Source: Neorhizobium sp. SHOUNA12A (GTDB lineage Bacteria > Pseudomonadota > Alphaproteobacteria > Rhizobiales > Rhizobiaceae). From it: 64,000 nt of DNA. This document shows, one piece after another, positions 10,452 to 18,024 of the stretch (position 1 is its first letter; each line of letters begins with the position of its first letter). The position numbers and the translations under genes are program-made. The notes beneath the pieces were generated by a model, which searched no databases, had not been told where the DNA came from, and saw only the letters and a program-made list of their open reading frames with translations. The stretch lies in assembly GCF_023006505.1 (NCBI RefSeq), contig NZ_JALBGV010000005.1:82578-146577 (forward strand), in the 5' to 3' direction.

Positions 10452-10967
10452 TCAACCGTGGGAGGCCCCGGTCGCGGAATGGTCGTGTTGGGCGGAGAAG
10501 ATCACCTGGAGGTTCGGGAGGATGATGAATTCAGCCCCTCGCTTGACGAGGCAATCGATGAAATCTGGTCGCCAGCGCATCCCCACGCTCGGCGGCGGCT
10601 CGCCGGCGGTGCGAAGCAGCGTTGTCACTTCGTGGACTTTGTCCGTGCGGATGCCCGTCAGAACCGATTCGCCGTCGATCTCGATCGAGATGACGATGAT
10701 GCGGCTGTCGATCGTCGGCTTGGTCGCTTCCATGCCGAATGCGAGACGGATATCGGCAAGCGGGATGACCTTGCCGCGGAAGTTGATGACGCTGCCGACA
10801 AAGGCCTTGGCGCCCGGAACCATGGTCTCCGGCAGAAGATCGAGGATCTCCTGCACGATGAAGGCTTCCAGCGCGAAAACTTCGCCGGCAATGTCGAATG
10901 TCAGGACTTCCAACTCGTCGCGGCCGCCCCAAAGGTCCTGAGAAATCTTTCTGACTGCTTCGTTCAT
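10452..10967 (-). CDS. cheW: CheW coupling protein, proximal copy
   Basis: This 171-residue protein has a single CheW domain: EVLTFDIAGEVFALEAFIVQ, then VINFRGKVIPLADIRLAFG, then IRTDKVHEVTTL. Its ATG overlaps the cheA stop by four bases (ATGA), so it is translationally coupled to CheA. As the CheW that immediately follows CheA, it is the likely core adaptor of this array, while the copy at 4132 follows the receptors. Confidence 0.94.
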   Translation of the reverse strand: MNEAVRKISQDLWGGRDELEVLTFDIAGEVFALEAFIVQEILDLLPETMVPGAKAFVGSVINFRGKVIPLADIRLAFGMEATKPTIDSRIIVISIEIDGESVLTGIRTDKVHEVTTLLRTAGEPPPSVGMRWRPDFIDCLVKRGAEFIILPNLQVIFSAQHDHSATGASHG

Positions 10968-12985
10968 CCGGCCGCGCGCAGATGCGCCTCCTGTTGTTGC
11001 CCCTCGGCCACCAGATGGCCGACGTCGAGGATCAGCGCCACGTCCCCGTCGCCGAGGATGGTCGCACCCGAGAAGGTGGCGACGTCATGGTGCAGTTTCG
11101 ACATGCCCTTGATGACCGTCTGGTGATCGCCAATGATCTGGTCGACGACCAGGCCGACCCGTTCGGAACCTGTCGAGATGACGACCACCTTCTGGAAGGG
11201 GTCGGGCTTGGTGCCGGTGCGGAAGAGATCGCGAAGCCTGAGAAATGGCACGAGACTGTCGCGCAGCGAGATGAAGCTGCGGCCGCGTGAGCGCATGTCT
11301 TCTTCAATCGAGAGCTCGAGGCATTCCTCGACCGCCGAGAGCGGGATGACATAACGGCCGTCGCCGACCCGCACGAGCAGTCCGTCGATGATCGCGAGCG
11401 TCAGAGGGATCGCCAGCGAAATCTCGGAACCTTCGCCAGGATGGCTTGCAACGTTGATCGTGCCGCGGAGTGCATCGATGGTCCGCTTGACCACATCCAT
11501 GCCGACACCGCGGCCTGAAAGGTTGGTGACCGTCTGGGCTGTCGAGAAGCCGGGGTGGAAGATCAGCTGGTAGAGTTCCTGATCGGTGAGGCTGGCATTC
11601 GGCGGGATGAGGCCGGAGGATTCCGCCTTGGCGCGCACCCGTTCGCGGTTGATGCCGCGACCGTCGTCCTTGATAGTGATAATGACTTCGCCAGCCTGCT
11701 GGCGGGCGGAAAGCAAGATATGCCCTGCTTGTGATTTGCCGGCGGCAAGCCGTTCCTCGGGGGTCTCGAGACCGTGGTCGCAGGAGTTGCGCACCAGATG
11801 CACCAGCGGATCGGCCAGGCGTTCGATGACGCTCTTGTCGACTTCCGTGCTTTCGCCCTCGGTGACCAGTTCGATCGTCTTGCCGGTTTCATGCGAAAGA
11901 TCGTGCACCAGCCTGCGGAAGCGGCTGAAGAGGTGCGCGACCGGTACCATGCGCAGCACCATCATCGTATCGCGCAGCTCGCCTGAAAGGCGTTCCACGT
12001 CTTCCGAGACGGCCCGCAGCTGCAGATCGCCGCTGCCGCCTGCAAGTTGGCTGAGGCGCGACTGGGCGATGACGAGTTCGCCGACCCGGTCCATCAGCTC
12101 GTCGAGTTTTTCGGCGGGCACACGGACGTTTTCGGACGCCTTGTTCTGCTTCGTCTCGACGGGAGCTGCAGCGATCGGCGCAGGTGCAGCCGCATGCAGG
12201 ACGACAACCGGTGCCGCCGCAGGCTGGGGTGCCGCGGCGGGCTGCGATGCCGTAACCGGGGCTTCCGTCTTGGCTGGTGCCTTGGCGGCGACCGAAGTCT
12301 CGACGGTTATGACTTCGAGCTGCATCTCGTCCATGACGAAGATGAATACGTCGTCAATCGCAGACCGCGGCTGGGTGGTCAGAAGCTCGACTTCCCAGGA
12401 GACATAAAGATCGGTCGGCGCGAGAAGGTCGAGCGATGGGATGGCAGAGCGGTCTGCCACGATCCGGCACTCGCCGAGCTCGCGCAGTTCGTCGAGAAGC
12501 GGCAGCGGATTGGTGCCGTTTGCCATTGCGTTCTGCGGCAAGCTGAAGCGGATCTTGAAATGGTTCTGGCCCGGAGCAGTTTTGGCGGGGCCGGAAGAAC
12601 CGGCGTTGTTGGCGCCATCGACGGCAGCGCGCAGGCTGGCGAGAAGCGCTTCGCCGGTCGCCTCATGGTCGCCATTCGGCGTGTCGACCAGGGCACGCAT
12701 GTGATCCTTGGCCTCGAGAACCGCCGTGACCAGCTCCTGTGTTGCAGGAACTTCGCCCTTGCGGACGCGGTCGAACGCCGTCTCGCAATGATGGGTGAAA
12801 GCAGCCAGGGCATCGAAGCCGAACATGGCTCCCGATCCCTTCAAAGTGTGGAGTCCGCGGAAGACCGCGTCCACCTGATCCTTGTCGCCGAGGTTTACGT
12901 TCAGGTCGAGAAGCCCAGCTTCGATCTGTTCCAGAAGCTCGGCAGCCTCTGTCCTGAAAACCGCGATAGGATCGGGAAAGCTCAT
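10964..12985 (-). CDS. cheA: Chemotaxis histidine kinase CheA
   Basis: CheA autophosphorylates in response to MCP state and passes phosphate to CheY and CheB. The 673 residues contain an HPt domain with the phosphorylated His46 in GLHTLKGSG, a middle region, an Ala/Pro-rich linker, and the dimerisation helix (VPAEKLDELMDRVGEL). The ATPase domain has NSCDHGLE, DDGRGI and GRGVGMD boxes, and a CheW-like domain ends the protein. I choose the ATG at 12985 because it overlaps the cheY stop as ATGA and begins right before the HPt (MSFPDPIAVF). A longer in-frame extension to 13048 would run into cheY. Confidence 0.95.
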   Translation of the reverse strand: MSFPDPIAVFRTEAAELLEQIEAGLLDLNVNLGDKDQVDAVFRGLHTLKGSGAMFGFDALAAFTHHCETAFDRVRKGEVPATQELVTAVLEAKDHMRALVDTPNGDHEATGEALLASLRAAVDGANNAGSSGPAKTAPGQNHFKIRFSLPQNAMANGTNPLPLLDELRELGECRIVADRSAIPSLDLLAPTDLYVSWEVELLTTQPRSAIDDVFIFVMDEMQLEVITVETSVAAKAPAKTEAPVTASQPAAAPQPAAAPVVVLHAAAPAPIAAAPVETKQNKASENVRVPAEKLDELMDRVGELVIAQSRLSQLAGGSGDLQLRAVSEDVERLSGELRDTMMVLRMVPVAHLFSRFRRLVHDLSHETGKTIELVTEGESTEVDKSVIERLADPLVHLVRNSCDHGLETPEERLAAGKSQAGHILLSARQQAGEVIITIKDDGRGINRERVRAKAESSGLIPPNASLTDQELYQLIFHPGFSTAQTVTNLSGRGVGMDVVKRTIDALRGTINVASHPGEGSEISLAIPLTLAIIDGLLVRVGDGRYVIPLSAVEECLELSIEEDMRSRGRSFISLRDSLVPFLRLRDLFRTGTKPDPFQKVVVISTGSERVGLVVDQIIGDHQTVIKGMSKLHHDVATFSGATILGDGDVALILDVGHLVAEGQQQEAHLRAAG

Positions 12986-13350
12986 CTGCCGAGTACCTTT
13001 CGAACGATCTTGACCAGGCTTTCCGGGTCGAAGGGCTTGGTGAGCCAACCGGTGGCACCGGCGGCCTTGGCTTCCTGCTTGATGTCGTTGTCGGATTCCG
13101 TCGTCAGGAAGATGACTGGAACGCCCATATGGGCCGGCATCTTGCGCAGTTCCCGGATCATCGTCAGGCCGTCCATGTTCGGCATGTTGAGATCGGTGAC
13201 GATCAGGTCGAACTGGCTGGCGCTAAGCTTGGCGATGCCGTCCATGCCGTCGACTGCTTCCGTGATCTGGTATCCGGCATTGCTGAGGGCGACGCGCGTC
13301 GTCAGCCGGATGCTGGCGGAATCGTCGACTGTTAAGATGCTGGCGCTCAT
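12982..13350 (-). CDS. cheY: Single-domain response regulator CheY
   Basis: CheY is the diffusible output of CheA. The 122-residue receiver shows the acidic pair Asp9-Asp10, the phospho-acceptor Asp53 in VTDLNMPNMDG, Thr83 and Lys105 in TKPFDP, so it should be functional. It overlaps both neighbours by four bases (ATGA at 13347-13350 and 12982-12985). Only one CheY is seen in this operon; the main rhizobial che operon usually encodes two. It may act on the motor or on another output. Confidence 0.94.
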   Translation of the reverse strand: MSASILTVDDSASIRLTTRVALSNAGYQITEAVDGMDGIAKLSASQFDLIVTDLNMPNMDGLTMIRELRKMPAHMGVPVIFLTTESDNDIKQEAKAAGATGWLTKPFDPESLVKIVRKVLGR

Positions 13351-13676
13351 TGAATACCCCCTTGATGAAGCCAGAATTTCAGGTCTTCAGCGGACATCCC
13401 GTCGAGGAAGCCGCTGCGCTTCAAGACATCGAGCGTTGGGCCGCTGGCGGGACGGGCTAACGCGATTTGCTTTCCGGCTGCGACGGCGTAGATGCGCGCC
13501 GCTTCCATGAGTTGAATGAAGCTGATGTCCACTTGGCAATCATCATCGAGTTCGATGGTTGCGGACGCGGTTTTGTCCAGAAACTGCAGTATTTCCCGCT
13601 GCACGGTTGCAATCGTGCGAACAGTCAGGTTCTGCGGCGGGCGAAAGTAATCCTCTTGAACATCGGAAGCAGGCAT
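13347..13676 (-). CDS. STAS-domain protein heading the che operon (CheS-like position)
   Basis: This 109-residue soluble protein looks like a STAS domain: a leading beta strand (QNLTVRTIATVQREILQFLDK), a central TIELDDDCQVDISFIQLMEAA core, and a terminal helix (DVLKRSGFLDG). It lacks the usual DSSG-type phosphorylatable serine loop and has VDISFI at that place. It is the first gene of the che operon. In Sinorhizobium meliloti a small protein in the same position before cheY1-cheA (CheS) binds CheA and speeds CheY1-P dephosphorylation. An equivalent role here is inference from gene order. Confidence 0.75.
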   Translation of the reverse strand: MPASDVQEDYFRPPQNLTVRTIATVQREILQFLDKTASATIELDDDCQVDISFIQLMEAARIYAVAAGKQIALARPASGPTLDVLKRSGFLDGMSAEDLKFWLHQGGIQ

Positions 13677-14011
13677 TCTTACCTCAATATAATTCCGAAA
13701 ACGCTGAAATAGCTGGCCGAATGTGGACTTGCATCGTTAATGCGGAGTTAACCAACCATGGCCATTTCTCACGAAACAAAACTGATAGGTTGCATTTCGC
13801 CGCGCTAATGAGCGGGAAAATTAACCACAAGTCGCAAACGACCGCCGCTATTCTGCGGGAATTAACTCATCGTCCCTCAGAGTAGTTCTCGCGCAGGACA
13901 AAACCGTGCCCGAACTTGCTGGTGCGGAACTGTCCCAAAACAATGCAGGCGAGTTCATCGTCGTATCTTCAGCAGGCAGAGGTCCCGTGGGGACCTGAAA
14001 GGTGAGGCAAA
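13677..14011. promoter_or_regulatory. Divergent control region of the che operon and the soluble MCP-like gene
   Basis: This 335-bp intergenic stretch separates the minus-strand che operon from the plus-strand MCP-like gene. It holds a full CtrA-type site at 13737-13751 and two further TTAAC/TTAACT half-sites at 13820-13826 and 13861-13867. I could not place convincing -35/-10 boxes by eye. No ORF or RNA gene is evident. Confidence 0.6.
13737..13751. promoter_or_regulatory. CtrA-type binding site, TTAA-N7-TTAA
   Basis: TTAA at 13737-13740, seven bases (TGCGGAG), then TTAA at 13748-13751 followed by CC. This is an exact match to the alphaproteobacterial CtrA consensus TTAA-N7-TTAAC. It lies 61 bp upstream of the first che gene. 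CtrA controls motility and chemotaxis genes in many Alphaproteobacteria, so cell-cycle-linked regulation of this operon is likely but unproven. Confidence 0.65.
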
Positions 14012-15745
14012 GTGGCTGTCAGGGCATCCATTTTTGACATCGTGAGTAGCTCGACTGGCGTTCTCGCCTTCGTCGACCGGATGGAAACGGCACGCTCGCG
14101 TATCGAGGAGCGTTTTCTCGATGGCGGCGCGGCGCTCCTGTCGATCCTCGATGTGCTGAACAAGCTGATCACCTCCCTCGACCAGTTGACCGGTTCGCTG
14201 GACGAAGGAACGGCAAACGCCACGATGACCGAGCTGAAGAGCACGGTCGAGCGGCTGTCGCACCTGACCAGGCTCGAATCCGGACGCCAGGTTGGCTTCC
14301 AGGAAATCGCCTCCGCGGAAAGAAAACTGCGGCCTCAGATCGAGGACATGCAGGAAACGCTGCGCTATCTGCGCACCTTCGCCGTGACTGCCAAGATCAC
14401 CGGGGCCGGTATTGCCGATTTTGCGGGCTTCGCGGAAGAGATTCTCGCAAAGATCCAGGAGGGATCACGCCAGGTCAACGATCTGGCCGGCAAGCTGAGC
14501 ACCCTCGGTCATGGCCTAGGGCCAGTGATGATCAAGGGAAAGGCGATCCTGGCGAGCTACGACGAAACGGTGCCGCAAATCGTTTCCGGCCTCTCCAACG
14601 GCGCGGCTGAGATCGGCAAACACCGCAAACTGCTCGTCGAGCGCGCAGCAAGGGTGCGTACCGTCGCAAGCGGCATCCAGTCGAAGCTCGCCTCGACGCT
14701 GTCGGCCATGCAGGTCGGCGATATCACCCGCCAGCGTATTGAACACTGCCAGTCGAGCCTGCGCATCCTTTCGGATTATCTGGAAGCGCCTGGGGCCGCA
14801 AAACTAACCGGCGGCCAGCGCGAAAGCCTGTCTCTGATCATCCGCAAGCTCGTCTCGCTGCAGCTCAATCAATCGATCTCCGACTTTGAACGCGATACTG
14901 CAAAGATCGTCGCCATCGTCGCAAGCTTCCGGTCCGATCTGTCGCAGATCGAGGCCCTTCGTGCGGCGATGACCGATGCCGACAGCGGCAACAACAACAA
15001 TGCGATCCGGCAACTTGAAACCGGTGTGGCCGCCGCTCGCGGCGCCGTGCGCGAAATCGAGGATGTCGCCCATCGCGCCGGCGAACTCAGCCGGGCGACC
15101 AGCGACACCGTCGGGGAACTTCTCGACGGCATCGGCACCGTCCAGATCGTGCGCACCGACATTCATTATATGGCACTCAATACCAACTTGCGCTGCAGCA
15201 AGATAGGCGAAGAGGGCAAGGCTATAAATGTCGTGACCGCCGAACTGCGCAACTTTGCAGCAGCGCTCGACGGAACGGCTGAAAAGATCCTGACCGAACT
15301 CCAGACGCTGGAAATCGCCGCCAACAAGCTGACCAGCGTGCATGGCGAAGAAGGTGAACAAAGCCTCGATCAGCGCCTCGAAAACGCGCTTGAGAATATC
15401 CGCTCCGTCGGCGACCGGATGGATGCTCAGATGCTGGCGCTCGGCGATCAGAGCAGGACGGCCGTCGGCGAAATGGATATCGCGCTCGCCCGGTTGAACT
15501 TCAACGCCGAACTCGGCGAAGTGCTACGCGCCTGCGCAGACGAGATGGAACTCGATGAGGACGTCTTCGAAGCGCCGGGCCTTGAAGAGGCGCTTGTGGA
15601 AGTCGGTGGCCGTATTGCCCGTCTTTATACGATGGTGACCGAACGCGAATTGCATGCCGCGGTGCTCGGCACGGCGCCGCCGATGGTCGCCGCTGCTGCC
15701 GCCACCACCATGTCGGATGAAGACATCGACGATGCCCTGTTCTGA
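14012..15745 (+). CDS. Soluble MCP-like coiled-coil protein with degenerate signalling tip
   Basis: This 577-residue protein has no signal peptide or membrane segment and is predicted to be long helices. Residues about 385-430 align with the MCP hairpin tip: ALNTNLRCSKIGEEGKAINV corresponds to [20 protein letters not shown] of the neighbouring MCPs, followed by TAELRNFA for SEVRKLA. In Tsr numbering Glu385 becomes Arg and Arg388 becomes Lys, while Asn381 and Glu391 are kept. Normal CheA/CheW binding is therefore doubtful. The start is GTG at 14012 with GGTGAGG before it. It is divergent from the che operon. Possible roles are a cytoplasmic array component or a decoy; the function is unknown. 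Confidence 0.75.
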   Translation: MAVRASIFDIVSSSTGVLAFVDRMETARSRIEERFLDGGAALLSILDVLNKLITSLDQLTGSLDEGTANATMTELKSTVERLSHLTRLESGRQVGFQEIASAERKLRPQIEDMQETLRYLRTFAVTAKITGAGIADFAGFAEEILAKIQEGSRQVNDLAGKLSTLGHGLGPVMIKGKAILASYDETVPQIVSGLSNGAAEIGKHRKLLVERAARVRTVASGIQSKLASTLSAMQVGDITRQRIEHCQSSLRILSDYLEAPGAAKLTGGQRESLSLIIRKLVSLQLNQSISDFERDTAKIVAIVASFRSDLSQIEALRAAMTDADSGNNNNAIRQLETGVAAARGAVREIEDVAHRAGELSRATSDTVGELLDGIGTVQIVRTDIHYMALNTNLRCSKIGEEGKAINVVTAELRNFAAALDGTAEKILTELQTLEIAANKLTSVHGEEGEQSLDQRLENALENIRSVGDRMDAQMLALGDQSRTAVGEMDIALARLNFNAELGEVLRACADEMELDEDVFEAPGLEEALVEVGGRIARLYTMVTERELHAAVLGTAPPMVAAAAATTMSDEDIDDALF

Positions 15746-15919
15746 TCGGCCGGCGCCTGCGCGGACCGGCGGGGGCTGCATTCAGCGGCTTGTCCTGTTA
15801 AGATAAAGCGAAGGCCGCGCCTTGACCTTTGGGTGCGCCTGGGTCATGTGACCGCCTTTGCTGACCGCAGCGCTTGGAATACGGGACGAACCCCGCAAGT
15901 GCTCTAGAAGAGAAACACA

Positions 15920-16327
15920 ATGAGCAAGCCAACATCCTCGGCGCCCTCCCAGCGCATGCTTCGCGTTGGCGAACAGGTCCGCGCCGCCATAACCCAGGTC
16001 CTGCAACGCGGCGAAGTGCGCGACGACCTCATCGAAAAGACCGTGATCTCGGTGTCCGAAGTGCGCATGTCGACAGACCTTAAGGTCGCCACGGCCTACG
16101 TGACACCCCTCGGCCTGCCGGATCATGCGGCAATCATCGAGGCGCTGAACCGCAACGCCAAATACATTCGCGGCCGCATCGGCGGTCAGCTCCGGCAGAT
16201 GAAATACATGCCGGAAGTCCGCTTCCGCGACGATACCAGCTTCGACAACTACAAGAAGATCGATGAGCTGCTGCGCTCGCCGGAGGTCCAGCGGGATCTC
16301 GACGGCGGCAATGAAGACAAAGAATAA
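15920..16327 (+). CDS. rbfA: Ribosome-binding factor A
   Basis: RbfA is a KH-fold factor that binds the 30S subunit and aids 16S rRNA maturation, notably in the cold. The 135 residues show the family's [19 protein letters not shown] start, [17 protein letters not shown], and the [20 protein letters not shown] segment. It is the first gene of rbfA-truB-rpsO-pnp. The usual upstream partner infB is not present here; the gene to the left is the MCP-like protein. The ATG follows AGAAGAGAAAC. Confidence 0.95.
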   Translation: MSKPTSSAPSQRMLRVGEQVRAAITQVLQRGEVRDDLIEKTVISVSEVRMSTDLKVATAYVTPLGLPDHAAIIEALNRNAKYIRGRIGGQLRQMKYMPEVRFRDDTSFDNYKKIDELLRSPEVQRDLDGGNEDKE

Positions 16328-16339
16328 TCAAGAGAACGC

Positions 16340-17269
16340 ATGTCAAAACCCCGCAAACCAAAGGGCCGCCCGATTTCCGGCTGGCTGATCCTCGACAAGC
16401 CGGTCGACTTCGGCTCCACCGAAGCCGTCTCCAAGATCAAGTGGCTGTTCAACGCCCAGAAGGCGGGACATGCCGGTACGCTCGATCCGCTCGCTTCCGG
16501 CATGCTGCCGATTGCGCTCGGCGATGCGACCAAGACCGTGCCTTACGTTATGGACGGACGCAAGATTTATGAATTCGCCGTCAGCTGGGGCGAAGAGCGT
16601 TCGACCGACGACCTCGAAGGCGAAGTCACAGCCGCTTCGGATATGCGTCCCGACGAACAGTCCATCCGCGATCTGCTGCCGAAATACACCGGCACGATCA
16701 GCCAGATTCCGCCGCAGTTCTCGGCCATCAAGATCGCCGGCGAACGGGCCTATGACCTCGCTCGCGATGGCGAGACGGTCGATATCCCTTCCCGCGAAGT
16801 AGAGATCTTCCGGCTGACGCTGCTCGGCGTCACCGCGGACAAGGCGCATTTCGAGGTGGAATGCGGCAAGGGCACCTATGTGCGCGCGCTCGCCCGCGAT
16901 TTCGGCCGCGATCTCGGTTGCTATGGCCATATTTCCGAATTGCGTCGCACCTTCGTCGCGCCGTTCGCCGAGGAAAAGATGGTTCCGCTCGCCGATCTCG
17001 TGGCGCTTGAGGAGATCGAGGACCGCGACGAACGCCTGGCGGCGCTCGATGAGTTCCTGATCGACACTGCCGAAGCGCTGTCCAGCCTGCCGCATCTGCC
17101 GGTCACCGACGATCAGGCGCACAGGCTGAAAATGGGCAACCCGGTCATTTTGCGCGGCCGCGATGCGCCGCTTGCGGAGGCCGAGGCCTATGCGACGGTG
17201 CGCGGCAAGCTGATCGCCATCGGCGAGATCGGCCAGGGCGAATTCCGGCCGAAGCGGGTGTTCGGCTGA
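16340..17269 (+). CDS. truB: tRNA pseudouridine-55 synthase TruB
   Basis: TruB converts U55 of the tRNA T-loop to pseudouridine. The 309-residue protein has [17 protein letters not shown] near the N-terminus, the catalytic-aspartate motif [18 protein letters not shown], the GKIYEF-type [14 protein letters not shown] segment and [12 protein letters not shown] in the C-terminal half. All hallmarks are intact. It begins 12 bp after rbfA and is co-transcribed with it. Confidence 0.96.
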   Translation: MSKPRKPKGRPISGWLILDKPVDFGSTEAVSKIKWLFNAQKAGHAGTLDPLASGMLPIALGDATKTVPYVMDGRKIYEFAVSWGEERSTDDLEGEVTAASDMRPDEQSIRDLLPKYTGTISQIPPQFSAIKIAGERAYDLARDGETVDIPSREVEIFRLTLLGVTADKAHFEVECGKGTYVRALARDFGRDLGCYGHISELRRTFVAPFAEEKMVPLADLVALEEIEDRDERLAALDEFLIDTAEALSSLPHLPVTDDQAHRLKMGNPVILRGRDAPLAEAEAYATVRGKLIAIGEIGQGEFRPKRVFG

Positions 17270-17420
17270 TCGGCGGACGCCTCTTCCAATTGCAACGTGA
17301 ATGGTCTATAGGCAGCGCCAGCATCAGGAGCCTATAGGCATCCTACTGCATTCATGGCCGAAGCTGAACGACATCTCGGCTTCTGGCGTCTCGTTCTCCT
17401 CTTTACGAAAGGATCGTAAG
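17270..17420 (+). promoter_or_regulatory. Possible structured leader of rpsO
   Basis: The 151 bp before rpsO contain an inverted repeat, GTCTATAGGC at 17304-17313 against GCCTATAGGC at 17330-17339 (9 of 10 pair). A second potential hairpin is formed by GCCGAAGC and GCTTCTGGC around 17357-17387. Ribosomal protein S15 is known in several bacteria to bind its own leader RNA and block translation. Whether this leader does so is inference. The rpsO ribosome-binding site is AAGGA at 17410-17414. Confidence 0.35.
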
Positions 17421-17690
17421 ATGTCGATCACTGCCGAGCGCAAGACTGCGCTGATCAAGGAATATGCAACCGTCGAAGGCGACACCGGTTCTCCGGAAAT
17501 TCAGGTCGCAATCCTGACGGAACGCATCAACAACCTGACGGGTCACTTCAAGGATCACAAGAAGGACAACCACTCGCGTCGTGGCCTTCTGACCATGGTT
17601 TCCACCCGTCGCTCGCTTCTTGATTATCTCAAGAAGAAGGACGAGGCCCGTTACAGCAAGATCATTGCTGCTCTGGGTATTCGCCGCTAA
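17421..17690 (+). CDS. rpsO: 30S ribosomal protein S15
   Basis: S15 binds 16S rRNA helices 20-22 early in 30S assembly. The 89 residues begin [16 protein letters not shown] and carry the conserved [27 protein letters not shown] and [12 protein letters not shown] segments, the exact family length. I start at the ATG at 17421, after AAGGATCGTAAG. A longer reading frame upstream has no S15 similarity and overlaps the structured leader. It sits between truB and pnp as in many bacteria. Confidence 0.97.
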   Translation: MSITAERKTALIKEYATVEGDTGSPEIQVAILTERINNLTGHFKDHKKDNHSRRGLLTMVSTRRSLLDYLKKKDEARYSKIIAALGIRR

Positions 17691-17696
17691 AAATTT

Positions 17697-17733
17697 CCGG
17701 CGGGCGCTCTTGGGGTGCCTGCCGGTTCTTTAT
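17697..17733 (+). terminator. rpsO: Probable terminator or attenuator after rpsO
   Basis: CCGGCGGGCGC and GGTGCCTGCCGG (17697-17724) can form a GC-rich stem with two G-U pairs, followed by TTCTTTATT. The T-run is interrupted, so partial read-through into pnp is plausible. Confidence 0.55.
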
Positions 17734-17863
17734 TCGGGCTAAGGTCCGATGAAATGTTTGCGCTACGCCCTAGTTCGCGTGGTGACTGCCCGCAGACCCG
17801 GATGGGCCGGATCTGCCAAACAAACCGTTGACCTGTCATGGGGCAGGATTGCCGGATGCTTTC

Positions 17864-17888
17864 GGCCAAAGCCCTCGGGGCTTTAGCC
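17864..17888 (+). promoter_or_regulatory. Stem-loop in the pnp leader
   Basis: AAAGCCC (17868-17874), loop TCG, GGGCTTT (17878-17884) form a perfect 7-bp stem. It extends by three more pairs (GGC/GCC) past one mismatch. No T-run follows, so it is not an obvious terminator and is more likely a leader processing or regulatory hairpin. Confidence 0.45.
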
Positions 17889-18024
17889 GCGGCTCCTTTC
17901 CAGGATGCCGGTGATGCAAAGCCTCCCGTTGTCTTGCCCATGATGTGTCACATTGATTGCGGTCGACTGTACGCTACGCCTGATATCGGCGATGCGTGTG
18001 CTCCCGCATTGAAGGACAAGACAT

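Larger units (their letters stand above)
17691..18024 (+). promoter_or_regulatory. rpsO-pnp intergenic region
   Basis: A 334-bp spacer with no credible gene. It holds the rpsO hairpin (17697-17724) at its left and a second stem-loop at 17864-17888 that lies about 135 bp before the pnp start. The remainder is unremarkable. In enterobacteria the pnp leader hairpin is cut by RNase III and PNPase to give autoregulation. The presence of a strong leader hairpin here fits a similar arrangement. Confidence 0.5.

Noticed and set aside
12986..13048. Longer CheA start at 13048
   Set aside because: It would overlap cheY by more than 60 bp and add residues unlike any HPt domain. The ATG at 12985 overlaps the cheY stop as ATGA.
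15822..15850. Promoter for rbfA at TTGACC with CATGTG
   Set aside because: The -35 is good but the -10 box matches poorly, so I do not list it as a feature.
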